Part shown: in pieces, positions 49,282 to 58,173 of the stretch | Layout of the letters: the number at the start of each line of letters is the position of its first letter | How positions within the stretch are numbered: position 1 is the first letter of the stretch | Origin: CAVSRC01 sp963798195 | Lineage (GTDB): Bacteria; Pseudomonadota; Alphaproteobacteria; Rhizobiales; Kaistiaceae | DNA length: 64,000 nucleotides | Assembly: GCA_963798195.1 (NCBI GenBank) | Contig: CAWCSF010000010.1 | Location: 1,116,001 to 1,180,000 of the forward strand | Direction: 5' to 3' | Position numbers and translations under genes: made by a program | The notes under the pieces: generated by a model | What the model was told of the DNA's origin: nothing | Seen by the model: only the letters and a program-made list of their open reading frames with translations | Databases searched by the model: none

Positions 49282-50475
49282 CTACCGCTCCACCAAGGCA
49301 ACGCGGTCGTTGAACCAGTTCATGAATGCCGAAGTCGCCAGGCTGATGGCCAGGTAGACCAGCATGGTGATGAAGATCACCTCGACCGCCTGACCGGTCT
49401 GGTTGAGCACCGTTCCGGAGAACACCGAAACCAGGTCCGGGTAGCCGATCGCAACCGCCAGCGAAGAGTTCTTCGTCAGGTTCAGGTACTGGCTGGTGAG
49501 CGGCGGGATGATGACCCGCATCGCCTGGGGAATGACCACGAGACGCAGCGTTGTTCCCGGCCTGAGCCCGAGCGCGTAACTGGCCTCGGATTGCCCATGC
49601 GCGATGGCGAGGATGCCGGCGCGAACGATCTCGCCAATGTAGGTGGCGGTGTAGAGCGAGAGGCCGAGCAGCAGCGCGATGAATTCCGGCTTGATCTGCG
49701 TACCGCCCACGAAATTGAAGCCCTTCAGCTCCGGATAGTCGAACGATAGGGGCGAGCCTGTAACCAGAAAGACGATCAGCGGCAGGCCGATGATCGTTCC
49801 GAGCCCGATCCAGAACGTTGGAAACGGTTGGCCTGTCGCCATCTGGCGGCGATACGCCCACTTGGCGACGATGAAGATCGCAATGACGGCCACGGCAAAC
49901 GCAATCAGGGTCGCTGAGAAACCCTCGCCGAAGACCGGCCTCGGGATGATCAGGCCGCGATTGCTGAGGTTGCTGCCGAGGGGCAGGACGATGCCCTGGC
50001 GCGGGCCCGGCAGAATGGAGAGGACCGCCTTGTACCAGAAGAGGAGCTGAAGAAGGATCGGGATGTTGCGCAGCGTTTCGACATAGACAGTCGCGATGCG
50101 CGCAATCAGCCAGTTCTTCGAAAGGCGCGCGATGCCCAGCGTGAAGCCGATAAGCGAGGCCAGGACGATGCCCAGCACCGCGACCAGAAGGGTATTCAGA
50201 AGGCCGACGAGAAACGCGCGGCCATAGGTCATCTCGGCGCTATAGGCGATCAGCGACTGGGAAATATCGAAGCCGGCGCGCGCGCCGAAGAAGCCGAACC
50301 CGGAGGCGATGTGCGCCCGCTGCAGGTTCTCGATCGTATTGGCCGCAATCCAGTAGAAGAACCCGATAAGCGCGATCGCCAGCACCGCCTGGAAGACGAT
50401 CCCGCGGAATTTCGGATCATAGATCAGCGACGAACGCTGCTCAGTTAGTCTTTCTGCCTGGTCCTGAACCGCCAT
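49282..50475 (-). CDS. aapQ: General L-amino acid ABC transporter permease AapQ
   Basis: This 397-residue permease of the histidine/glutamate/general amino-acid family has about eight helices and the EAA loop ASYALGLRPGTTLRLVVIPQ. The N-terminal part includes a long periplasmic segment, as in other AapQ/BztB proteins. I use the ATG at 50475 with AGGGGATGG upstream rather than a TTG two codons earlier. It follows aapJ after 87 bases that contain a strong hairpin, and is three bases from aapM. It forms a heterodimer with AapM. Confidence 0.95.
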   Translation of the reverse strand: MAVQDQAERLTEQRSSLIYDPKFRGIVFQAVLAIALIGFFYWIAANTIENLQRAHIASGFGFFGARAGFDISQSLIAYSAEMTYGRAFLVGLLNTLLVAVLGIVLASLIGFTLGIARLSKNWLIARIATVYVETLRNIPILLQLLFWYKAVLSILPGPRQGIVLPLGSNLSNRGLIIPRPVFGEGFSATLIAFAVAVIAIFIVAKWAYRRQMATGQPFPTFWIGLGTIIGLPLIVFLVTGSPLSFDYPELKGFNFVGGTQIKPEFIALLLGLSLYTATYIGEIVRAGILAIAHGQSEASYALGLRPGTTLRLVVIPQAMRVIIPPLTSQYLNLTKNSSLAVAIGYPDLVSVFSGTVLNQTGQAVEVIFITMLVYLAISLATSAFMNWFNDRVALVER

Positions 50476-50523
50476 CTGCAACCATCCCCTGGGACGCCGG
50501 CCATTGTTTTCTCCAGCGTCAGC

Positions 50524-50551
50524 TACCGGGCGGACTCACGCCCGCCCGGTA
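50524..50551 (-). promoter_or_regulatory. Intercistronic hairpin between aapJ and aapQ
   Basis: A ten-bp perfect inverted repeat (TACCGGGCGG / CCGCCCGGTA, eight-base loop) lies 11 bases past the aapJ stop without a U tract. Such hairpins in binding-protein operons commonly protect the upstream mRNA and keep the binding protein in excess over the permease. Confidence 0.7.
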
Positions 50552-50562
50552 TTGCTTTGCGA

Positions 50563-51582
50563 TTAGCGGATCGGCGGAGCGTACTGAATGCCGCCCTTCG
50601 TCGTCCAGAGAGCGTTCAGGCCGCGGTCGATCTTGAGCGGCGAGTCGGCGCCGATGTTGCGCGCAAAGATCTCACCGTAGTTGCCCACGGCCATGATCAC
50701 ATTGGCTGCCCAGTCATTGCCGAGGCCAATGCCTTCACCGAACGTGCCGTCCGTGCCAAGCAAGCGCCGAATCTCCTGGTTCGGGCTGTCCATCATCGAC
50801 TTGGCATTTTCGGCCGTCACCCCGAGCTCCTCGGCATTCACCAGCGCGAAGCCAACCCACTTCACGATATTGAACCACTGGTCGTCGCCCTGGCGCACGA
50901 CCGGTCCGAGCGGCTCCTTCGAGATGATCTCGGGAAGAACTATGTGATCGTCCGGTGCGGTGAGCGTCAGGCGGATCGAGTAGAGGCCCGAGGCATCCGT
51001 CGTGTAAGCGTCGCAACGGCCGGAGTCGTAGGCGGCGTTTACCTCCTCGACTTTCTCGAAGACGACCGGGTTGTACTGCATGTTGTTGCGCTTGAAGTAG
51101 TCGGCGAGGTTAAGCTCGGTCGTCGTGCCCGTCTGCACGCAGACCGAAGCGCCGCCGAGTTCGAGCGCTGATGCAACGCCCAGCGACTTCCTGACCATGA
51201 AGCCCTGACCGTCATAGTAGTTCACGCCGGTAAAGGTCAGGCCAAGCGAGCTGTCGCGCGACATGGTCCACGTCGTGTTGCGCGCCAGCATGTCAATTTC
51301 GCCGGATTGCAGCGCCGTGAACCGCTCTTTTGCCGTCAGAGGGGTGTACTTCACGGCTGTCGGGTCGTTGAACACCGCCGCCGCAACTGCGCGGCAGTAG
51401 TCGACGTCAAAACCCTTGAACTCACCCTTGTCGTCGGTTGAGGCGAAGCCAAGAAGGCCGGTGTTGACACCGCATTGAACGAATTTTTTGGCCTTCACAT
51501 CTTCGAGAGTGGTGGCATGAGCAGCCCCCGCGAACAGAGCAACGGTCGTGCATGCCGCGATCGTTAGAAGCGTAGGTTTCAT
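50563..51582 (-). CDS. aapJ: General L-amino acid-binding periplasmic protein AapJ
   Basis: This 339-residue periplasmic binding protein has a signal peptide (MKPTLLTIAACTTVALFAGA, cleavage after AHA) and the family-3 solute-binding fold with GFASTDDKGEFKGFDVDYCR, AARNTTW-like and GRCDAYTTDASGLYS segments. It captures a broad range of L-amino acids for AapQMP. GGAGGGAG lies eight bases before the ATG. It is first in the operon and divergent from metC across 222 bases; no amino-acid riboswitch is visible there. Length is normal. Confidence 0.96.
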   Translation of the reverse strand: MKPTLLTIAACTTVALFAGAAHATTLEDVKAKKFVQCGVNTGLLGFASTDDKGEFKGFDVDYCRAVAAAVFNDPTAVKYTPLTAKERFTALQSGEIDMLARNTTWTMSRDSSLGLTFTGVNYYDGQGFMVRKSLGVASALELGGASVCVQTGTTTELNLADYFKRNNMQYNPVVFEKVEEVNAAYDSGRCDAYTTDASGLYSIRLTLTAPDDHIVLPEIISKEPLGPVVRQGDDQWFNIVKWVGFALVNAEELGVTAENAKSMMDSPNQEIRRLLGTDGTFGEGIGLGNDWAANVIMAVGNYGEIFARNIGADSPLKIDRGLNALWTTKGGIQYAPPIR

Positions 51583-51804
51583 AAACTCCCTCCTGGTTGT
51601 GGAAACAGCGGAGACCGCTAGCGCGAACCCGTCATCGGCTCTTCAGAGCCCAGAGCCCCAGTAATGGCCCCCCCAAAGCGCTTTGGCGCGGGCCAATTGA
51701 CCGCGCCATCACAGGCCATTATTCGATATCGGTCAAGGGCATCGCCTGAGCACGTCAGTTGGCGGCCTGCCAGTTTCTGCGCCATCCTGCGGTTTGATCA
51801 CTCA

Positions 51805-52983
51805 ATGACCAAAGACAACGATGACGGCCGAAGGGCCGCGAAACCGGCAACGCGCCTTGTCAGAATGGGGCGCGCGAGGGATATCACCGGCCCATTCGTC
51901 AACCCGCCGGTGGTCCACGCCTCGACCGTGTTGTTCGACACCGTCGACGACATGCAGAACCGCCGCCAGCGCTACGTGTATGGACGGCGTGGCACACCCA
52001 CAAGCGATGCGCTGGAGTCCGCCGTCACCGAGATTGAAGGCGCGGCTGGTAGCGTATTGTGCCCCTCGGGCCTGGCCGCTGCCACGACCGCCCTCCTCTC
52101 GTGCCTGAATGCCGGTGACCGCATCCTCATCGTCGACAGCGTCTATGGACCAGTGCGCCATTTCGCGACGGTAGCGCTGAAACGCTTGGGCATTGAGACG
52201 GCGTACTATGATCCAGCCATTGGCGCCGGCATCGAGGCACTCTTCACCGACAACACGACGGCCGTGTACCTGGAATCGCCGGGCTCGCTGACATTCGAGA
52301 TGCAGGATTTGCCAGCTATCGCTGCCGTCGCCAAACGGCGCAACGCCACTGTCCTGTTCGACAACACCTGGGCGACACCGCTGTACTTCAAACCCGTTGA
52401 GCATGGCGCCGACCTCTCCATAAACGCCGGCACAAAGTATCTCGGCGGCCACTCCGACCTCATGCTGGGCACCGTCGCCGCAAGCGAAAAAGCTTGGCCG
52501 AACCTCAAGGAAACGCACGGCGCGCTCGGGCTTCATGTCGGGCCCGACGACATGTTCCTCGGCCTGCGCGGCCTGCGCACGATGGCCATACGCCTCGATC
52601 GTCATCACAGTTCTGCGATGACCATCGCCACGTGGCTGTCGGCGCGCCCGGAAGTCTCGCGCGTGCTTTATCCCGCCCTGCCCGGCGCGCCCGGCCACGC
52701 ATTGTGGAAACGCGACATGACCGGAGCCAGCGGGCTGTTCAGCATCGTGTTCCGCGGTTGGGACGAGGACCGCGCGAAGCGCTTCGTCGATAGTCTGAGC
52801 CTGTTCGGCATCGGCGCATCGTGGGGTGGCTTCGAGAGCCTCGCCATCGTCGCCCATCCAGAGAAGATCCGTTCGGCTACCGAATGGAAGGCCGGAGGCC
52901 CCCTGATCCGCCTCCATATCGGTCTTGAAGATCCCGGCGATCTGATCGCCGACCTTGAGGCCGCATTTGCCGCGGCTACGTGA
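51805..52983 (+). CDS. metC: Cystathionine beta-lyase
   Basis: This 392-residue PLP enzyme of the Cys/Met metabolism family cleaves cystathionine to homocysteine, pyruvate and ammonia. PLP-binding features include GAAGSVLCPSGLAAATTALL, NTWATPLYFKPVEHGAD and the lysine in INAGTKYLGGHSD. The C-terminal sequence SWGGFESLAIV is typical of the alphaproteobacterial MetC group and distinguishes it from cystathionine gamma-synthase. The ribosome site before the ATG is weak. Divergent from aapJ and convergent with the GT39 gene. Upstream, a GGCGCGG/CCGCGCC hairpin (51,686-51,708) has no U tract and resembles no known SAM riboswitch. Confidence 0.92.
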   Translation: MTKDNDDGRRAAKPATRLVRMGRARDITGPFVNPPVVHASTVLFDTVDDMQNRRQRYVYGRRGTPTSDALESAVTEIEGAAGSVLCPSGLAAATTALLSCLNAGDRILIVDSVYGPVRHFATVALKRLGIETAYYDPAIGAGIEALFTDNTTAVYLESPGSLTFEMQDLPAIAAVAKRRNATVLFDNTWATPLYFKPVEHGADLSINAGTKYLGGHSDLMLGTVAASEKAWPNLKETHGALGLHVGPDDMFLGLRGLRTMAIRLDRHHSSAMTIATWLSARPEVSRVLYPALPGAPGHALWKRDMTGASGLFSIVFRGWDEDRAKRFVDSLSLFGIGASWGGFESLAIVAHPEKIRSATEWKAGGPLIRLHIGLEDPGDLIADLEAAFAAAT

Positions 52984-53031
52984 GGCGCGGCAGGCTGTCA
53001 CCCGCATCGCATGCGAGTATTGAGGGCGAGT

Positions 53032-54723
53032 TCACGCTCCGCCGCTTCTCGCCGAGAAAAGGTGCACGTCAACGCGCCGCATCTTGCGGAGGTTGAAGCC
53101 AAGGACGCGGCCCTGCTCGACCGGCTCTACGCCCAGATCGTCCGCCCGCTGGCGAAACGATGAGATTTGGGTGGTATCGACCGCCGCGACCCGACAGCCG
53201 GGCTCATCCAGGAAGTCGGCTGCGCCGAATCCGTCGGTAAGGAGGGTGTCTGGCCCTGCGACGAACACGAGACTCTCCTCCGGGAAGCCGGCAGCAGCGA
53301 ACATTGGATCGGAACAAGACAGGTCCGATGTTGCGGTGGCGACGATGCGCTCCGAAACCCGCAGCACACTGAGGTCCGGAACGACCACGCCAAAGAACCC
53401 GAGATAGATGAACACCACGGTGACCATGGACATCGCCGCGGCGGCAACGGCCTTGCCGCGCCGCAGCCAGAACCATGCGAGCGGTCCCAGAACGGCGGCG
53501 ACGGCGAAGGCAAGGAAGGCCACTACGGGAAACCAGCCCTCGATGAGCAGAAAGGCTATCGGCACGACGACGACGATCGTCGGCGGCCAGACCAGTGGCC
53601 CCGCCGAATAGAAGACGCTGATCTTGCCTCTGATGCGCGTCACGCCTGCGTCGATCGCGGCACCGGCTATCCAGGCAATCGCGGGAATGGCCGGCAGGAC
53701 GTATTGCGGCAGCTTCTCCGGAAACAGTTCCTCCGCCAGCCAAAGAGGCGCACCCCATGCCAACGCGAACAAGACATCCTGACGGCGCAGGTTCTCGGAT
53801 ATCCAGGGGATCGCGAGGAAGATGAAGGTCATCGCCGGGCCAGCCAGCAGCGGCGCCAGCAACGTGTAGGTCCCGGCCGGCGCCTCCAGCGCGAATGGCA
53901 CGCCAATGCGCGTCAGGAACGCGATGTCCGGCCCGCTGGTATCGGCGACCGCCAGCGCCGCCACCGAAAGGAGCCATGGCACTGCGAAGGCGATGAGGAC
54001 AACGACGCCGGTTGCCGGACGCAATCGCCACAGCCACGCGAACGAACCGCGTTCAACCGACAGCACAAGCAAGGCCATCGCCGCCATTGCCGGGGCGACA
54101 CCGCCCTTGAGCAGGCATCCGGCCCCGATCGACGCCCAGAACACCAGCGTAAGCAACTCCGATGGAGCTTTCCCCTGCTCTGGTCGCCAGATGCGCGCCA
54201 GCGCGCCGGCCGTCAACGTCGTGGTTGCGACAAGCAACGCGTCCGGCGCGGCAAGCCGCGCCTGCAACCCGAGAACGCCGCTACCCGCGACCAGCAGGCC
54301 GGCCAGCAGTGCGGCGCGTGGCCGCTGAAACGCCATCGCGGCCCACCACGTAAGCAAGGCAGTTGCCACGCCGCCCATTAGCGACGGGATGCGATACACC
54401 CAGATCGGAGCATCGGGACCCGCAAGGCTGACCGCTGCTACTTCCAGCCACTGCGCACCGTGCGGCCGCCACGGAAGCATGTCGGTCTGCACCTGCGCCA
54501 CCGCGAGATTGCCGGAGGCGACCATCTCGCGCGCACCGACGGCGTAAGACGGCTCGTCACCGTCGAATGGCGGCAAGGTGCCGAAGCCCGGCAGGAAGCA
54601 GGCCAACGCCACGATCAGGATGACCGCTGCACTGGCCGCCCGCGAACCGGCAAGGCGGCCGACCGCCGCTTCGACCGCTTCGGCGAAGTCTCCCCGAGCC
54701 GATACGTCTGAGGGCGTCGCCAT
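53032..54723 (-). CDS. Family 39 glycosyltransferase (ArnT/PMT-like membrane protein)
   Basis: The 563-residue protein has about eleven to twelve membrane segments and the GT-C signature near the N-terminus (PPFDGDEPSYAVGAREMV), the acidic site of the first periplasmic loop. Such enzymes move sugars from polyprenyl-phosphate donors to lipid A, proteins or other acceptors on the periplasmic face. A hydrophilic C-terminal part (about 450-563) follows the last helix. No donor-synthesis genes (for example arn genes) are nearby, so the sugar and acceptor are unknown. The ATG at 54723 fits the start of the first helix. It converges with metC. Confidence 0.82.
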   Translation of the reverse strand: MATPSDVSARGDFAEAVEAAVGRLAGSRAASAAVILIVALACFLPGFGTLPPFDGDEPSYAVGAREMVASGNLAVAQVQTDMLPWRPHGAQWLEVAAVSLAGPDAPIWVYRIPSLMGGVATALLTWWAAMAFQRPRAALLAGLLVAGSGVLGLQARLAAPDALLVATTTLTAGALARIWRPEQGKAPSELLTLVFWASIGAGCLLKGGVAPAMAAMALLVLSVERGSFAWLWRLRPATGVVVLIAFAVPWLLSVAALAVADTSGPDIAFLTRIGVPFALEAPAGTYTLLAPLLAGPAMTFIFLAIPWISENLRRQDVLFALAWGAPLWLAEELFPEKLPQYVLPAIPAIAWIAGAAIDAGVTRIRGKISVFYSAGPLVWPPTIVVVVPIAFLLIEGWFPVVAFLAFAVAAVLGPLAWFWLRRGKAVAAAAMSMVTVVFIYLGFFGVVVPDLSVLRVSERIVATATSDLSCSDPMFAAAGFPEESLVFVAGPDTLLTDGFGAADFLDEPGCRVAAVDTTQISSFRQRADDLGVEPVEQGRVLGFNLRKMRRVDVHLFSARSGGA

Positions 54724-54824
54724 AGGTCTGCCGGTCCACTCAACCCGTCGTGCAACGCGCCGACGATAGAGGGGAATTGCTGGCCGTCATAGGGACGGCC
54801 CCGGATGTGCGGCGTGTCCGGGGG

Positions 54825-55715
54825 CTAACCCTTGACTGCTCCAGCGGTCAATCCGGCAACGATGTACTTCTGCGCGAAGATGAACATCAGCACCGCTGGC
54901 AGGATGGTCAGCGTGATGAAGGCGAGGATCAGCTGCCACAACGTCATGTACTCGCCCTGATAGGCCATGAGGCCCAGCGGCCACGGATACATGTCGTCGG
55001 TGTTCAGGACGACCAGCGGCAGCAGGAAGTTGTTCCAGCTGTTGACGAAGGTGATGACGGACACCGTCGCCAGAATGGGCCCCGATAACGGCAGCGTTAC
55101 CCACAAGAAGAACCGCATGTAGCCACAGCCATCGACCAAAGCCGACTCAAGCAATTCGGGCGGAATTGCTCGGAAAGCGTTGCGCAACAACAGGACGCTG
55201 ATCGCAATGTGGAAAGCAACTTGCGGCCAGATTACGCCCCAATGGCTGTCGAGCAGGCCGAGGTCGCGGATCTTGATGAACAGGGGCAGGATGGCTGTGG
55301 CGAACGGGAATGTCAGGCCGATGATGAGGTAGTTGAAAAGAAACTTTTCGCCGAAGAAATGAAGGTGGGCAAAGGCGAAGGCTGCTGGCGCTGCAAAGAT
55401 CAACGTCAGGGCCACGGTGAAACCGGCAATGAACAGCGAATTGTACAGGACCTGCCAATAGCGCCAGCTTGCCAGGATGTCCCAGTAGTTCTGCCATTGC
55501 CATTCCCATGGCAATCCGAAGTTTACCCGCAATTCGCCGAGTGTCTTGAAGCCGCCGAGTGCGGTTAGTATCAGCGGCACCAGCACAATGGCTGACACCA
55601 GGAACAGCACCAGCAGGCGCACAAGTCCGCCCAGCGGCGTCGTCAGCGTCGAGGGCGACGAACTGGCCGCGGCCCCGCGCGCCTGTGCAAAACGATCGGC
55701 GGTCGCTTCAGTCAT
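54825..55715 (-). CDS. Sugar ABC transporter permease, MalG type
   Basis: This 296-residue CUT1-family permease has six helices and the EAA loop ESALVDGCGYMRFFLWVTLP, which docks the ATPase. It pairs with the MalF-type permease, whose gene overlaps its start by eight bases. It is the last gene of binding protein-permease-permease; the following gene (53.0-54.7 kb) is unrelated and no ATPase gene is present. The window gives no direct sugar specificity; the linked ThuA and Gfo/Idh/MocA genes suggest a disaccharide or related sugar. Confidence 0.92.
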   Translation of the reverse strand: MTEATADRFAQARGAAASSSPSTLTTPLGGLVRLLVLFLVSAIVLVPLILTALGGFKTLGELRVNFGLPWEWQWQNYWDILASWRYWQVLYNSLFIAGFTVALTLIFAAPAAFAFAHLHFFGEKFLFNYLIIGLTFPFATAILPLFIKIRDLGLLDSHWGVIWPQVAFHIAISVLLLRNAFRAIPPELLESALVDGCGYMRFFLWVTLPLSGPILATVSVITFVNSWNNFLLPLVVLNTDDMYPWPLGLMAYQGEYMTLWQLILAFITLTILPAVLMFIFAQKYIVAGLTAGAVKG

Positions 55716-56610
55716 TTTTCATGAATATCCGCTTGTAGCCGAAGGCGACGGTCGCGCAGAGGATGAACAGGATGACGCCGACCGCGGATCCGAAGCCGAC
55801 CCTCATCCGCCCGATGCCGAAGTAATAAAGGAACGACACCATCGTATGGGTCGTGTTGAGCGGACCGCCCTTGGTGAGGGCTACGATCATGTCGAAGAAC
55901 TGCAGTGAGCCGAGCAGAGAGAAGAACACCGACAGGCGGATCATCGGCGCAAGGCCGGGAAGCGTCACGAAGCGAAACCGCTGCCAGGCGCTGGCCCCGT
56001 CGATGGCCGCAGCCTCGTAGAGATGACGGTCGATCTGCTGGAGGCCGGCGATGTAAAGCATCATGTGGAAGCCGAAATATTTCCACAGGATAACGATCAG
56101 TACGCCGGAGAATGCCCACGTGCGGTCGGCAAGCAGGAAATAGGGCTCGCCGCCGAACCACTGGATGATTGCGGAAAACAGGCCGTAGTTGCCGTCCAGC
56201 ATGAATGCCCAGATCAGGCCGCAGGCTACGTCTGCAAGGATGTAGGGCAGGAAGAAGATCATCCGGAACGTGACCGCGCCCCAACGCCGGTCGGCGAGGA
56301 GCACCGCCATCGCCAGCGCAAAGGGCAACTGAACGCCCAGCGACACGACGATGATCAGGATGTTGTTGACGAACGCGCGGTCGAAGACCTTGTTGGTCAG
56401 GACCGATGTGTAGTTGTCGAGACCGTTGAAACGGCTGAGCGGACCGAGGCCGTTCCAGTTGAAAAAGCCGTACCAGGCCGACTCGCCGATCGGCAGGATG
56501 ACGAAGATTGTGAAGACGATCAGCGCCGGCGGGAGAAAGACCAGCGCCGTGAGGAGGCCGCCGCGTATATTGGACGACCTGCGTGCGCTGCCGACAGTCG
56601 TCACGGACAT
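55708..56610 (-). CDS. Sugar ABC transporter permease, MalF type
   Basis: This 300-residue CUT1-family permease has six helices and the EAA motif YEAAAIDGASAWQRFRFVTL. It is separated from the binding-protein gene by 84 bases containing a 12-bp hairpin and overlaps the MalG-type gene. The family needs a separate MalK/UgpC-like ATPase, which is not encoded here. Length and topology are standard. Confidence 0.92.
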   Translation of the reverse strand: MSVTTVGSARRSSNIRGGLLTALVFLPPALIVFTIFVILPIGESAWYGFFNWNGLGPLSRFNGLDNYTSVLTNKVFDRAFVNNILIIVVSLGVQLPFALAMAVLLADRRWGAVTFRMIFFLPYILADVACGLIWAFMLDGNYGLFSAIIQWFGGEPYFLLADRTWAFSGVLIVILWKYFGFHMMLYIAGLQQIDRHLYEAAAIDGASAWQRFRFVTLPGLAPMIRLSVFFSLLGSLQFFDMIVALTKGGPLNTTHTMVSFLYYFGIGRMRVGFGSAVGVILFILCATVAFGYKRIFMKND

Positions 56611-56643
56611 GGCGCTCGCCCCTGCTGGCTGTTTGGAATGGAA

Positions 56644-56674
56644 GGAGACCCCGACATCAGGCGTCGGGGTCTCC
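56644..56674 (-). promoter_or_regulatory. Intercistronic hairpin after the sugar-binding protein gene
   Basis: A perfect 12-bp inverted repeat (arms 56644-56655 and 56663-56674, seven-base loop) lies 20 bases past the binding-protein stop. Without a clear U tract it is more likely an mRNA-stabilising or partial-termination element that lowers permease expression. Confidence 0.7.
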
Positions 56675-56694
56675 CGTTTCGTGTTCGGCGCGGA

Positions 56695-57951
56695 CTAGCG
56701 CTCGTCCCAGGCCTGCTGGATGTTCTTCGCAGCCTCTTCGGGCGTCACTTCGCCCGCCGCAATCGCCACCGACATGTCGTTGATGACACGGCCGACGGAA
56801 GCGCCGAGGTCCTGGTCGAAGAAGTTCTGGTGCCACGAGGCCTTGCTGATCATGTCGGCCGCGGCTGCATTCAGCTTGTCGGTCAGATACTGGGAGGTGC
56901 CGATCGAAGCCGGAATGTAAACGGCGTCCGCGGCCGCCTTCTTGGCCTCATCCGGGGTCGAGAAGAACTCCAGCATCTTCACGGCCGCATCAGGCGCGTC
57001 TTTGGTGACGAGGAAGCCCTGCACGCCACCGAGCGTGTCGGTGCCGCTGCCTTTGCCGCCATCGACCAGCGGGAACGGCGCAAGCCCGATCTTGGAGCGG
57101 TCCAGACCCTTGCCGTCGGCCGCGTTGGCGGCCTGCGCGTTCAACACCCAGGTGCCCTGGATAATCATCGCGCCCTTGCCGTCACCGAAGAGGCCGGCGG
57201 ACGGCGGATAGGGAATGCCAAGCCAGCCATCCTGGAAGGGTTCGAGATCGGCGAGTTCCTTGAGCTTCTTGCCGGCTTCGATGAAGGCCGGATTTTCGAA
57301 GCCGCCATCCTTGCCCGCTTTCGCATTCTTCAGAACGTCCGGGCCACCGATGCGCATGATCAGGTACGAATAGATGAAGTGCATCGGCCACTTGTCGCCG
57401 CCACCCATGATCAGGGGCGTGATGCCGGCGGCCTTGATCTTTTTGACCGCGGCGAGGAAGTCGTCCCAGGTCGCGATCTTGGTCATGTCGACGCCGGCCT
57501 TGTCGGTCAGGTCCTTGTTGTACCAAGTGCCAACCAGGCTGAGCTGGAGCGGCGCGCCATACAGCTTGCCGTCGATTTCATAGGCGCCGAGAGGACCGTT
57601 TGCGACGAGCTTCGCAAGGTCCGGCTTCGCGGCGGAGATATCCTTGATGAAGCCAGCCTTGACCTGATCTTCCATCACGCCGCCGGCCCAGCTGTAGATG
57701 ACGTCCGGACGATCCTTGGATTGCAGAAGTGTGGGCAGCTTCGCCTTGTAGGCCTCATTCTCGAGCGAGGCGTTGATCTCGACCTTCACGCCGGGATTCG
57801 CGGCTTCGAAGTCATCGGCCATCGCACGCCACACCTGCTCAACCGCAGCGCCCGAGTTGAACATGAGGTGGACAGTCGTATCGGCGGCGAGCGCGGGGCC
57901 GGCCATCAGCATCAGACCCAGCCCGGCACCGCCAAGCAATTTCTTCATCAT
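56695..57951 (-). CDS. Sugar ABC transporter periplasmic binding protein
   Basis: This 418-residue family-1 solute-binding protein has a signal peptide (MMKKLLGGAGLGLMLMAGPA, cleavage after ALA) and the fold typical of CUT1 disaccharide/oligosaccharide carriers (WRAMADDFEAANPGVKVEI, PYPPSAGLFGDGKGAMIIQG). AGGAGG lies just before the ATG pair. It is first in the transporter operon and divergent from the ROK regulator gene, which probably controls it. Specificity cannot be read from the sequence; trehalose or sucrose is suggested only by the ThuA-type genes nearby. Confidence 0.93.
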   Translation of the reverse strand: MMKKLLGGAGLGLMLMAGPALAADTTVHLMFNSGAAVEQVWRAMADDFEAANPGVKVEINASLENEAYKAKLPTLLQSKDRPDVIYSWAGGVMEDQVKAGFIKDISAAKPDLAKLVANGPLGAYEIDGKLYGAPLQLSLVGTWYNKDLTDKAGVDMTKIATWDDFLAAVKKIKAAGITPLIMGGGDKWPMHFIYSYLIMRIGGPDVLKNAKAGKDGGFENPAFIEAGKKLKELADLEPFQDGWLGIPYPPSAGLFGDGKGAMIIQGTWVLNAQAANAADGKGLDRSKIGLAPFPLVDGGKGSGTDTLGGVQGFLVTKDAPDAAVKMLEFFSTPDEAKKAAADAVYIPASIGTSQYLTDKLNAAAADMISKASWHQNFFDQDLGASVGRVINDMSVAIAAGEVTPEEAAKNIQQAWDER

Positions 57952-57983
57952 AGGTATTCCTCCTGTTTAGCGTTTCCTGATTT

Positions 57984-57998
57984 GTCGGTTGATCCGAC
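57984..57998. promoter_or_regulatory. Possible operator in the transporter/ROK divergent region
   Basis: GTCGG-TTGAT-CCGAC is a perfect inverted repeat 33 bases before the binding-protein ATG and downstream of a TTGACA box (58044-58049, minus strand). An AT-rich stretch (TTTATTTTTGAGGTCGTATTAAAT) adjoins it. A ROK repressor site here is plausible but unproven. Confidence 0.3.
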
Positions 57999-58173
57999 TT
58001 TATTTTTGAGGTCGTATTAAATCTGTCGTCGGCGCACCATGGATGTCAAGCACATTCGGGCCACCGGCCGTTTTTGGCGTGCGCGCCATTGACTCGGTCC
58101 AGTCCGGCGGGGATTAAATCGCGCTCCCGGAGAAAAGAAGCGACCAGAGCTCGGGCATGTTGGACGGACGTGG

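Noticed and set aside
51686..51708. Hairpin upstream of metC as a SAM riboswitch or terminator
   Set aside because: No SAM-II or other known leader motif and no U tract; the stem alone is not enough.
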